Assembly (NCBI RefSeq): GCF_030503895.2
Contig: NZ_CP129970.2
Coordinates: 1,862,001-1,926,000 of the forward strand
Source of the DNA: Marivirga arenosa
Lineage (GTDB): Bacteria > Bacteroidota > Bacteroidia > Cytophagales > Cyclobacteriaceae
DNA length: 64,000 bases
Direction of reading: 5' to 3'
In this document: positions 36,451-46,900 of the stretch, piece after piece
Position numbering within the stretch: position 1 is the stretch's first letter
Layout of the letters: the number at the start of each line of letters is the position of its first letter
Notes under the pieces: generated by a model
Databases searched by the model: none
What the model was told of the DNA's origin: nothing
Seen by the model: the letters and a program-made list of their open reading frames with translations, nothing else
Made by a program: the position numbers and the translations under genes

Positions 36451-36523
36451 ATCAAAATGTGTTACATATTATACGTATTGTTACAAATATAGTTTTATTA
36501 TTTATAAAAGTAACATTTTGATT
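36451..36523 (-). promoter_or_regulatory. promoter and putative TetR operator of the six-gene operon
   Basis: On the minus strand TATATTTG (complement of 36484-36491) fits the -7 consensus. TGTTACA occurs at 36460-36466 and 36479-36485, and its inverse TAACA with flanks at 36509-36515. The outer parts ATCAAAATGTgTTAC (36451-36465) and GTAACATTTTGAT (36510-36522) form an inverted repeat with a two-base bulge. The boxes overlap the -7 element and the likely transcription start, as expected for repression by the TetR protein encoded just downstream. Confidence 0.6.
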
Positions 36524-37141
36524 TTATAGCTCAGTAATAATATTATGAATTTGATTTTTTGAAACTCCCTTTTTGCTACTTAAGTAATCAACAATTTGAA
36601 CTTCACTTAACTTGTGGGAGTCGACCAATCCTCTAATGATTGTTTTGAGGTAGTGATGATTTGGAGAGTTTATTTCATCATGAAGATACCCTTGGTTAGT
36701 AAAGGTGAAAATCGGAGAATGCTCCTCATTACCAAGATGGAGAAGGTTTCCATACCAACTATTTTCAATGGTAATCAGTGATTTATGTTCTTTTACTTTA
36801 TTGAGATCAACATTTAATGATTCATTAGTTTTGTTCTCTTGTTTTACCACATCAATAAATTGACTTTTAGTGATCAAGTACATTTTAGCTAATGTATTTG
36901 CTTCATTATTGATCTGTGGATTTATAAAACAGACACCTCCGCCACTCCATACTTGTGCACTTTTGGCAAAGTACAATTCATGTGGGATTTCAATTGCCTT
37001 TTGATCAACAGGATTTGATTTATCACTACAGCCTTCATATATCTTTTTAGCTCCAGCAGGCTTTCCACCTTTTATGTAACACATAAATCGGTCTTCCGAT
37101 AGATTCGAACCATAACTTGCATACCAAACATAATCTTGCAT
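36524..37141 (-). CDS. gamma-glutamylcyclotransferase-fold protein (YGSNL)
   Basis: The 205-residue protein begins WYASYGSNLSEDRF, the substrate-binding YGSNL turn of GGCT-like proteins. It continues with AQVWSGGGVCFINPQ, ANTLAKMYLITKSQF and a C-terminal helical extension (VDYLSSKKGVSKNQIHNIITEL). The catalytic Glu of true gamma-glutamylcyclotransferases cannot be placed with confidence, so the activity is open. Relatives are sometimes misnamed histone deacetylase. It is cytosolic and lies just downstream of the GntP permease (19-base gap), probably co-transcribed with it. Confidence 0.65.
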   Translation of the reverse strand: MQDYVWYASYGSNLSEDRFMCYIKGGKPAGAKKIYEGCSDKSNPVDQKAIEIPHELYFAKSAQVWSGGGVCFINPQINNEANTLAKMYLITKSQFIDVVKQENKTNESLNVDLNKVKEHKSLITIENSWYGNLLHLGNEEHSPIFTFTNQGYLHDEINSPNHHYLKTIIRGLVDSHKLSEVQIVDYLSSKKGVSKNQIHNIITEL

Positions 37142-37160
37142 AAATCAATAGAAATTAAAA

Positions 37161-38498
37161 TTAAATCAAAATCCAAAACATCAACAAAACCATCAGGAAA
37201 GATGAAATGGATAAAAGAATGGTCCCTACGCTAAAGTTTTTTAAAGATTGTTTAACAGACATGCCACTAAACTCTTTTACCACCCAGAAGTAGGAATCAT
37301 TACTATGGCTCACCATCATAGCACCGGAGCCAATTGCTAATACTAAAAGAGAAATACCTAAAGGATTGTTCAATTCTGAACCTATAATCAATGGAGCAAT
37401 TATAGAACTAACAATGATCATTGCGGATGTACTGGATCCTTGTGCAGTTTTTATAAAGAAAGCCAATAGATAGGCCATCAATAAGATAATGATAGATTGT
37501 TGTGATTCAATCCCCACATTTTCAATAAGTAGATCTGAAAATGCACTATTTTTGATTACTTGTCCGTAGCTTCCACCTAAGCCAGTGATAATCAGAATTG
37601 GTCCTGCTTGAGAAATAGCATCTTTAATGATGTCACCTTCAGCATTTGATTTTCTTTTTCTGAGTAAAAATAAACCAATCAGTACTCCAATCCCTAAAGC
37701 AATTATCGGATTCCCCATGATTTCTATATATTTAAAGATAAAATATTCATTTTCAGATAACCCAATAAAACTACCTATAGCTATTAATATGATCGGGATT
37801 AATAAGGGGGTAATGATGAGGAATGATTGATTTGAAGTTTCTACTTCTTCATGATTGTCGGTTATGTCACTTTGAGCTGTCTTGGCTGAAATATATCTCG
37901 CATAAGCAGCGAGAATTAGAACCAAAAAAATACTTATTATTACTCCTAATAGAAATACTAATCCTAATTGATTAGATGCCTGAAAATTTCCAATCACGGC
38001 TAATGGACCTGGGGTTGGGGGAATTAAATTATGTGCAATATATAATGAGGAAGCAATGGTAATTGAGGTTGAAATTTTGCTAACACCAGCTTTTTGAGCC
38101 AATGATTTGCTAAAATTTGAAAGGATGATATAGGCTACATCACAAAAAACAGGAATGCCTATTAATCCCCCTAAAGAGCTTAGAAGTAAAAATGGCCTTT
38201 TTAATCCAAAGGCTTTTAAAAACAATGTAGAAAGGTATTGGATTGAATTCAATTCTTCTAAAATAACAGCCAGAATACAGCCTAATAATATTAGTATCCC
38301 TATGTTTGCTAACATATTTCCAAAACCTAGACTTACAATCTTAATAGATTCAGATATTGAATTTCCAAAACCTAATGCAGTAATCATAGCGACTGTAAAA
38401 AGCACTAAGGCGGGATGAAATTTAAACTTTGCGGTGCCTATGATAATCAGGAAAATTGACAGAAGGATCCAAAAAATTATAGAATAGAAATTTTCCAT
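37161..38498 (-). CDS. GntP-family permease (gluconate/glycerate:H+ symporter)
   Basis: Integral membrane transporter of 445 residues with about twelve hydrophobic segments. Family features are KFHPALVLFTVAMITAL near the N-terminus, GCILAVILEELNS, GIPVFCDVAYIIL, PPTPGPLAVIG, KTAQGSSTSAMI and MMVSHSNDSYFWVVKEFSG. The GIPVFCDVAY and HSNDSYFW blocks are diagnostic of GntP symporters for sugar acids. The divergent neighbour, 58 bases away, is a glycerate kinase, so D-glycerate is a likely substrate (inference). Confidence 0.93.
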   Translation of the reverse strand: MENFYSIIFWILLSIFLIIIGTAKFKFHPALVLFTVAMITALGFGNSISESIKIVSLGFGNMLANIGILILLGCILAVILEELNSIQYLSTLFLKAFGLKRPFLLLSSLGGLIGIPVFCDVAYIILSNFSKSLAQKAGVSKISTSITIASSLYIAHNLIPPTPGPLAVIGNFQASNQLGLVFLLGVIISIFLVLILAAYARYISAKTAQSDITDNHEEVETSNQSFLIITPLLIPIILIAIGSFIGLSENEYFIFKYIEIMGNPIIALGIGVLIGLFLLRKRKSNAEGDIIKDAISQAGPILIITGLGGSYGQVIKNSAFSDLLIENVGIESQQSIIILLMAYLLAFFIKTAQGSSTSAMIIVSSIIAPLIIGSELNNPLGISLLVLAIGSGAMMVSHSNDSYFWVVKEFSGMSVKQSLKNFSVGTILLSISSFLMVLLMFWILI

Positions 38499-38556
38499 GT
38501 GGTATGAATTATCGTATTTTCAATCCATTCAATATAAATAATAATTTTTAATCGCT

Positions 38557-39675
38557 ATGAGAATATTAATTGCACCTGATAAATTCAAACATAGTTTATC
38601 GGCAGAACAAGTTTGTGAAATCATAGCGAAAAGGCTAAAACAAAAATCTAAAAACATTGAAATAGAGCTTTTGCCATTAGCAGATGGTGGTGAAGGTTCA
38701 GCAAAATTAATAGCTAATCAACAGAACGCTAAAAAAATTGATATTGAAGTTCATGATCCTCTCAGTCGAATAATCGAAGCTCATTATTTCATTTCAAATC
38801 AAACTGCATTTATTGAAATGGCTGTAGCAAGTGGTTTACAACTGTTAAAAGCTGAAGAACAGAACGTAAAGAAAACCAATACATATGGTACGGGTGAACT
38901 GATTTTAGATGCTATAAAAAGAGGATCCAAACATATTATTTTATGCATAGGTGGGAGCGCAACTAGCGAGGGAGGAGTTGGAATGGCCAGTGCTATTGGT
39001 TTTAAATTCTTTGACCATTTTGGACATGAATTTATACCTTCAGCAGAAAATTTAGACAATATTAAGTCTATAGCAAAACCTGAAAATGATTTATTAGAAG
39101 GAATTCAATTTGATGTGCTCACTGATGTGAATAACCCTTTAATGGGTGAAAATGGAGCGGTTTTTCAATATGCTTTACAAAAAGGAGCAAGTCCTGAAGA
39201 ATTGCAGCAACTGGATAAAGGAATGCATCATCTTCATGCTTTAATTTTAAAGCAATTTAATTTTGATATTGATACAAAAGCGGGTGCTGGAGCTGCAGGT
39301 GGTTTAGGTGGAGGGGCTACATTTTTTTTAAATGCCCATTTACATTCTGGGATAGACTATATCGCAGAGCTGACCCAACTTGATGAAAAAGTTAAATGGG
39401 CAGATTTGATTATTACTGGAGAAGGGAAATTAGATGAACAATCCTTTAAAGGTAAAGTAGTATCTGGAGTTCAAAAATCATGTAAAAAATTTAATAAGGA
39501 ATGTTTGTTATTAGTGGGTTATAATGCCTTGTCAGAAATTGAAAATCTACCAGTAGTTTACAGTTTGACTGAAATAGCAGGAAATCAAAATGAGGCTATA
39601 AAAAATCCTCAAGAGTATCTAAAAAGGGCAGTAGATTTAATGATTAAAGAACAGGATTTATTTAATGAAAAATAG
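38557..39675 (+). CDS. glycerate kinase (GarK family)
   Basis: Phosphorylates D-glycerate with ATP, giving a phosphoglycerate that enters glycolysis; this family usually makes 2-phosphoglycerate. The 372-residue protein has APDKFKHSLSAEQVCEII at the N-terminus, the family block LPLADGGEGSAKLI, GTGELILDAIKRGSKHIIL, CIGGSATSEGGVGMASAIG, AGAAGGLGGGATFF, and the ITGEGKLDEQSFKGKVVSGV signature near residue 290. Divergent from the GntP permease, forming a small uptake and entry unit. Its stop lies four bases from the end of the convergent barrel gene. Confidence 0.95.
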   Translation: MRILIAPDKFKHSLSAEQVCEIIAKRLKQKSKNIEIELLPLADGGEGSAKLIANQQNAKKIDIEVHDPLSRIIEAHYFISNQTAFIEMAVASGLQLLKAEEQNVKKTNTYGTGELILDAIKRGSKHIILCIGGSATSEGGVGMASAIGFKFFDHFGHEFIPSAENLDNIKSIAKPENDLLEGIQFDVLTDVNNPLMGENGAVFQYALQKGASPEELQQLDKGMHHLHALILKQFNFDIDTKAGAGAAGGLGGGATFFLNAHLHSGIDYIAELTQLDEKVKWADLIITGEGKLDEQSFKGKVVSGVQKSCKKFNKECLLLVGYNALSEIENLPVVYSLTEIAGNQNEAIKNPQEYLKRAVDLMIKEQDLFNEK

Positions 39676-39679
39676 TTTA

Positions 39680-40444
39680 TTATTGAACTACTGTTTTAAC
39701 TTTCATGCCTTTATTTTTCTGACTACTTGGCATAAAATTAAGCCCGAATGTATAGGCTACCGATAAGGAAAGTACATTGTAATTCCCTCTCAAATCATCT
39801 ATATGAGTAAAATCGCCTAAAGTAGTAACATATTTTTCACCTAAATGAGTTTGATAAAAAGAGTATCTAGCTTCAACTACAAAATAATTATCCCCTACTG
39901 ATGGAAGAGTCATGCCTGCCCCAAAAATAATTCCGTACTGCAATCTGTTAATGTTTTCTGTATTTAAATTAACAGCGTAATTACTGGAAGCTTGTTCGGG
40001 ATTGTCTTCAAATTGTGTGTTTCCTTTTCCACTTATCCAATAACTTAATTGAGGACCAGCATTAAAAAAGTATTCAAACTTACCAATTCTTGGGAGCTTT
40101 GCAGGGAAACTAATTTCAAATAGTATGGGAGCATCTAAATGAAAGTTTTGATATTCAGTAACAATCGTAGAGTCAATTACAGAGCGAGATTTACGAATGT
40201 AATTTAACTCTCCATGTAAACTTATTAAATCTGTTACTCTGAATTTGTACATAAATCCTGTTCCAAATCCTAACTTATTTTTATAAGCAGAAGGTAAATC
40301 AGGTGTGTTTTTAGCTGGAGTATATCTAGCTGCATTTATGCTGGCTTTTGGGCCGATATAGAATTGAGTGCCTCCTACATTGTATTGTGCAAATGCAGGT
40401 GAAGATAAAAGAAGAACTAAAAAACTAAGGTATAAGAACCGCAT
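39680..40444 (-). CDS. outer-membrane beta-barrel protein, PorT/OMP_b-brl_2 type
   Basis: The 254-residue product has a signal peptide (SFLVLLLSSPAFAQ) followed by amphipathic strands. Features typical of the small Bacteroidota barrel family are FYIGPKASINAARY, GTGFMYKFRVTDLISLHGELNYI, GKFEYFFNAGPQLSYW and YNVLSLSVAYTFGLNF. Function is unknown; such barrels are often surface or assembly proteins. A TATCTTTG promoter element (complement of 40474-40481) precedes it by about 30 bases. Transcribed alone, convergent with glycerate kinase. Confidence 0.78.
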   Translation of the reverse strand: MRFLYLSFLVLLLSSPAFAQYNVGGTQFYIGPKASINAARYTPAKNTPDLPSAYKNKLGFGTGFMYKFRVTDLISLHGELNYIRKSRSVIDSTIVTEYQNFHLDAPILFEISFPAKLPRIGKFEYFFNAGPQLSYWISGKGNTQFEDNPEQASSNYAVNLNTENINRLQYGIIFGAGMTLPSVGDNYFVVEARYSFYQTHLGEKYVTTLGDFTHIDDLRGNYNVLSLSVAYTFGLNFMPSSQKNKGMKVKTVVQ

Positions 40445-40995
40445 TCTTTGTGTTTTGAAATACAGAATTTTATCAAAGATATTAATAAGTTTTAGATTTT
40501 ATTTTAACTTCTGTATTGAGGTACTACATGCAGTTGATAACTGAAATTTTTAGACTTTAAATTTAACCAAGATTACAGCTGATATCTTTTATTTCATTAT
40601 TAAGCTTAAAAGTTAAAGATTGTAAATATCTGTATAACAACTATTTAATATTATTTTAATGGGGATTAGAATATTTTTTACTCAATTTAAGATTATAATT
40701 TTCTTTTAGTTTTATCAGTAAAATCATACATAAGTTCTTTCTTTTTATAACCAATTAAATCCCATTCAAAATGGTTCTTTTTTTAAATCTACATTAAAGG
40801 GTTATCGATCTTGTTAATTAATAGATTAATCGAAATAATGGGCCATTAAATGATTAGTGGAAATTATGTAACTTTCAGTAAGTTGTAATATATAAGGATA
40901 CATTTCAATTTTATAAAGACTGATACTCGTTAAGTTTGTTTTTAACAATGGCTTTATTCCCATAAGGTAATTATTCAGCAAAGCAAATACATTTA
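40445..40995. other. 551-bp divergent intergenic region before the giant adhesin gene
   Basis: Very AT-rich. On the minus strand TATCTTTG (40474-40481) serves the barrel gene. On the plus strand TAAGTTTG at 40931-40938 is the best -7 match for the adhesin gene and would give a leader of about 50 bases; no clear TTG at -33 accompanies it. The remaining roughly 400 bases hold no ORF, RNA gene or hairpin I could support, leaving ample room for regulator sites. Confidence 0.5.
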
Positions 40996-43900
40996 ATGAG
41001 GTCAATTTTTATATTTCTAGCAATATTTTTAACGTTTACCAACCTTATTGCAAAAACTCCTGTCAGATTAGATGTTATAAAACTTTCTGATAATAACCTA
41101 TGTGATGATAGTTTAGATCCAACAGGGTCAGCCTTTGCTGTTATAATTGACGATAAAGGAAAAGAAGATACTAACCTAAAAGATTTCACTGTCAATTGGT
41201 ATTTGGGCACTTCTCCAAGCGGTACCCCAATTCATACTGGTCCTACTTATGATCAAATGGCCGATGGAACCTATACCATAGTTGCTATTCATGATAAATC
41301 CTCTTTTACAGATCAAGTAACTATAACAATTGATAAAACTGACGCTCAACCTGACGCTTATGTTAAAGAAGTTAAAAATGCTAAGAACTGTAAAGAAAAT
41401 GATGGAAGGGCAAAAGTTAGAGTTCAATCATTTTTCCCTTCAGAAGGTGACCCTGATCATTTTCATGATGATATTAAGGATTGTAAACATGATATTTGCT
41501 GGAACTTTGTATGGTATGAAGGAAATAATCCATTTATTGGAGATGTAGTAGCAGTTGGGGCTGATGCAAAAGATTTAAAGCCAGGTACCTATGCCGTTGT
41601 AGTTACCAATGAAATAGATGGTTGCCAATCAGTTGTTAGTTTATCGGTTGGCTTAGATGCTGAAGAACCCATAGTGGATGGAACTGTTGTGACGAATATT
41701 ACAGATTGTGAAGATACAAATGCAGGAGCATTAACTGCTTTTGTTTTCGGAGAGAATAGCAATAAATATGAATTTGACTGGTATATCGGAGATTTTATAA
41801 AAGCAACACCTGATTACAATAATCAAACTACCATCACGGGTTTAGCAGCGGGTAATTATACGGTAGTAGCTACTGAAAAAAGTTCCGGTTGTCCTTCAGA
41901 TCCACTTACTTTAACGGTAGCTGATTTAACATCTGTTCCTGTAATTGATTTGACACTAGATGCAGAGCAGACATCTTGCGATCCAGCAAACCCAAATGGA
42001 GCAGTTTCTGCGACTGCTGATGGAACCACTACAGGTTATAGCTTTGAGTGGTTTGAAGGTCAAAATACACTAGATGAAAATTTAGTTGGAAGTACCCCTT
42101 CACTTACTGGCTTAGCAGCTGGTTTTTATACGGTAAGAGTAACCAACACTTCTGATCCTAACTCACAGAATTGTTTTTCAACTGCTGAAATAGAAGTTAC
42201 TCAAACGCTAACGGATCCAAGTGGAATAAACGGATCAGTGACAGATCAAAGCTATTGCGTGAATCCAAATGGTGCTATTACTGCAGATGTTGGTGGCGCA
42301 ACAGCAGGCTACACATTTTATTGGTTTGATGGAGATGTAGCAAGTCCTGATTTAAATAATCCAGATTACACCGGTTCATCTATTAGTGATTTGCTTGCTG
42401 GAGATTACACATTAGTGGTTGAGGATAATATAACTTCTTGTACTTCAACACCTCAAACTTTCACTGTTGCTGATCTTACGACTACTCCAACAATTGCTTT
42501 AGCATCTTCTACAGAATTAACATCATGTGATTCACCAAACGGATCAATATCAATAACCGCTGATGGAACTACTGCAGGATATAATTTTAGATGGTTTAAT
42601 GGATCTAGCACTGCAGCAATTGATGAAATCATGCCTTCACCTGGTGCGACTATTACAGGCTTAACTGCAGGAACTTATACTGTTTTAGCTGAGAATTCAA
42701 CTACTGGATGTTTTGATATTTATGAACATACCGTTTTAGATAATAGAATAACTCCAGTTCCAACAGTAACTGTTATTGATCAAAGTCAGTGTGATCCACT
42801 TAATGGTGAAATTCAAGCTAATGTTGGTGGCGCAACAGCAGACTATAATTTTTATTGGTTCGATGGAAATATTGCTTCACCTAACCTTACAAGTCCAGAT
42901 AGAACAGGAGCTACAATCAGCGGATTAACGGCAGGAGAATATACTTTAGTAGTCGAGGATGATGTTACAAAATGTACTTCTGTTTCTCAAGTATTGACTA
43001 TCCAAGATTTAACACCAACTATTAGTGGAACGATTACATTAGATGCAGCACAGACTTCATGTGACACCTCAGCACCAAACGGAGCTTTAAGTGTAGTTGG
43101 AAGTGGAGGCACTAGTTACACTTATGAATGGTTTACTGGTGCGGATGCATCTGGAACCAGTTTTACAAGCGGGGCTTCTATTACTGGTTTATCTGCTCAG
43201 ACTTACACTGTTTTAATTACAGATGCGAGTGGTTGTAGTGAAGAGGTTAGTTTTACAGTTCCAAGTGCCATTGTATATCCAGAAGTTGATATTGATAATG
43301 TAGTACCGAATAGTGTATGTGATCCAGCTTTAACTTCCCCAGCAATAAGTAATAATGGAGAAATAGAAGCATCGATAGGAGGAGTAACAGCAGGCTATAC
43401 TTTTTACTGGTTTGACGGTGATGTGGCAGCACCAGATATTAGTGCACCAGATTTCACCGGACCAACCTATTCGAACTTACCATCAGGTGATTATACCGTG
43501 GTGGTAGTAGAAGATGCCACGAGCTGTCCATCAAATCGATTGGTGGTAAGAGTTCCAGATGCAACTCCAACCTTAAATGGAAGTATCACCTTAAATGCCT
43601 CTCAAACGAGTTGTGATGCATCTGCACCGAATGGAGAATTAACGGCAGCGGGATCAGGCGGAATTGGAACATATAGTTACGAATGGTATACAGGGACAGA
43701 CACTTCAGGTGCCGGCTTTGCGACAACAGCGAATGTTAGCGGATTGGAAGCTCAAACCTATACAGTAATAATTACGGATCAGGGCAGTGGTTGTAGTGAA
43801 GAGGTTAGTTTTACAGTTCCAAGTGCCATTGTATATCCAGAAGTTGATATTGATAATGTAGTACCGAATAGTGTATGTGATCCAGCTTTAACTTCCCCAG

Positions 43901-46900
43901 CAATAAGTAATAATGGAGAAATAGAAGCATCGATAGGAGGAGTAACAGCAGGCTATACTTTTTACTGGTTTGACGGTGATGTGGCAGCACCAGATATTAG
44001 TGCACCAGATTTCACCGGACCAACCTATTCGAACTTACCATCAGGTGATTATACCGTGGTGGTAGTAGAAGATGCCACGAGCTGTCCATCAAATCGATTG
44101 GTGGTAAGAGTTCCAGATGCAACTCCAACCTTAAATGGAAGTATCACCTTAAATGCCTCTCAAACGAGTTGTGATGCATCTGCACCGAATGGAGAATTAA
44201 CGGCAGCGGGATCAGGCGGAATTGGAACATATAGTTACGAATGGTATACAGGGACAGACACTTCAGGTGCCGGCTTTGCGACAACAGCGAATGTTAGCGG
44301 ATTGGAAGCTCAAACCTATACAGTAATAATTACGGATCAGGGCAGTGGTTGTAGTGAAGAGGTTAGTTTTACAGTTCCAAGTGCCATTGTATATCCAGAA
44401 GTTGATATTGATAATGTAGTACCGAATAGTGTATGTGATCCAGCTTTAACTTCCCCAGCAATAAGTAATAATGGAGAAATAGAAGCATCGATAGGAGGAG
44501 TAACAGCAGGCTATACTTTTTACTGGTTTGACGGTGATGTGGCAGCACCAGATATTAGTGCACCAGATTTCACCGGACCAACCTATTCGAACTTACCATC
44601 AGGTGATTATACCGTGGTGGTAGTAGAAGATGCCACGAGCTGTCCATCAAATCGATTGGTGGTAAGAGTTCCAGATGCAACTCCAACCTTAAATGGAAGT
44701 ATCACCTTAAATGCCTCTCAAACGAGTTGTGATGCATCTGCACCGAATGGAGAATTAACGGCAGCGGGATCAGGCGGAATTGGAACATATAGTTACGAAT
44801 GGTATACAGGGACAGACACTTCAGGTGCCGGCTTTGCGACAACAGCGAATGTTAGCGGATTGGAAGCTCAAACCTATACAGTAATAATTACGGATCAGGG
44901 CAGTGGTTGTAGTGAAGAGGTTAGTTTTACAGTTCCAAGTGCCATTGTATATCCAGAAGTTGATATTGATAATGTAGTACCGAATAGTGTATGTGATCCA
45001 GCTTTAACTTCCCCAGCAATAAGTAATAATGGAGAAATAGAAGCATCGATAGGAGGAGTAACAGCAGGCTATACTTTTTACTGGTTTGACGGTGATGTGG
45101 CAGCACCAGATATTAGTGCACCAGATTTCACCGGACCAACCTATTCGAACTTACCATCAGGTGATTACACTGTGGTGGTAGTAGAAGATGCCACTACCTG
45201 TCCATCAGATCGATTGGTGGTAACCGTACCAGATGCTACCCCAACGATTGGAGGTGCTATTACGCTAGATGCAGCGCAAACGAGTTGTGATACATCTGCA
45301 CCGAATGGAGAATTAACAGCAGCAGGATCAGGTGGAACAAGTTATACCTATGATTGGTATCCAGGTACTGATACCTCAGATCCTACAGATATAATAGTTT
45401 CAACAGCTAATATCACTGGTTTAAGTGCTCAAACTTATACGGTAGTGATCACAGATGAGGCTACAGGATGTCAAGAAGAGGTTAGTTATGCCTTACCGAG
45501 TGACATTAAAAAGCCATTAATAAGTATTGATCCTAATGCAGATATAACTCCTAATTCAGTTTGTAATCCAGCTTTAGCAACAGCTCCAGCTTATAACGGA
45601 GCAATTACAGCAAATGTCACTTATGATGGCGCGGCAATTACTTTGGCAGATTATAGGTTTGATTGGTATATTGGAAATGATACAAGCGGTGCAGCTGATT
45701 TTTCAGCAACAGGAGCTGGAGCAAATAATTATCCTAATCTTGCTGCTGGTGAGTATTCACTGGTTGTAACAAGAATAAATCCAGGAACTGGCTTCCAATG
45801 TAGTTCCGAACCGATCACAGTTACAGTTCCAAACGATATTACAACACCAACGGCTTCTATTAATAAAGATGCTCTTCAGACATCTTGTGGTGCTCCAAAT
45901 GGTCAATTAACTGCAACGGGGGCTTCAGGAAGTGGTAGTTATGGATATGAATGGTTTGTAGGGTCAGATGCTACAATAGCATTCAATGATGGGGTTGATG
46001 GAAATATTATAGGAGCTAATGGAGAAACGATTCAAAATATAGCTGCTGGTGATTATACAATAAGGGTAACAGATTTAGCTACGGGATGCCGAACCACTCA
46101 AAATATATATCTTGATGAAAACATAATTGATCCTGTAGTAAGTCTTGCAGTTACTACTCCGATGACTGATTGCAGTTTCGATGGCGTTATTACACCAACT
46201 ATCACTTCTGCAAATGCTGCACCTTCCGGTCATAGTTTTACTTGGCATGCAGGTCAAAGTATAGCAGATCCAGTTATTGCTGTAACGACTGATGCGGGGA
46301 CATCCAATCCTGAATTAAGTACAGCAAATACAGGTACTACCATTTACTCTGGTTATTATACAGTTGTTGTAACCGATATATTTACAGGTTGTGTTTCTTC
46401 GACAGAAACCATCTTTTTAGACCGGCCAGCACCTTTATTTAATATTAAGTATAATGTAAATGTTCTTCCGTCTACTTGTGGTGTTGATGAAGGTATTGTT
46501 ACTGCATATGTTGATGCAAATTCAAACGGCACCCTCGACCCGGGAGAAGTAGATTATGCGAATTATACTTTTGAATGGTATTTAGGTAATCCAACAGATT
46601 TAGCTGCAAATTATTACACTAATCCTGAGCCTGTATTTGCTCCTAATTCTGTAATTGCGATTGATCAGAATGGTGATTATCCAGGTTCTATTCCGGGAGG
46701 TGCTGGAGTCGTTGGTACAGACTATTTTGCACCTGATAATGCTACTCAAGGTGCTTCATTATTTGGCAGAGAATCTGGACAGTATACTGTGGTGGTAACA
46801 GGACCTACAGGATGCAAAGAATTTATTAGGATTGATATAGGGTTTAATAATGGAGCAGAAGTAGTGGTTGCCGAAGTTGAAATCACAAATTCAACTAACT

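Noticed and set aside
43231-45165. CRISPR-like array
   Set aside because: The repeats are long, contiguous and in frame within a protein gene, with no short repeat/spacer alternation.
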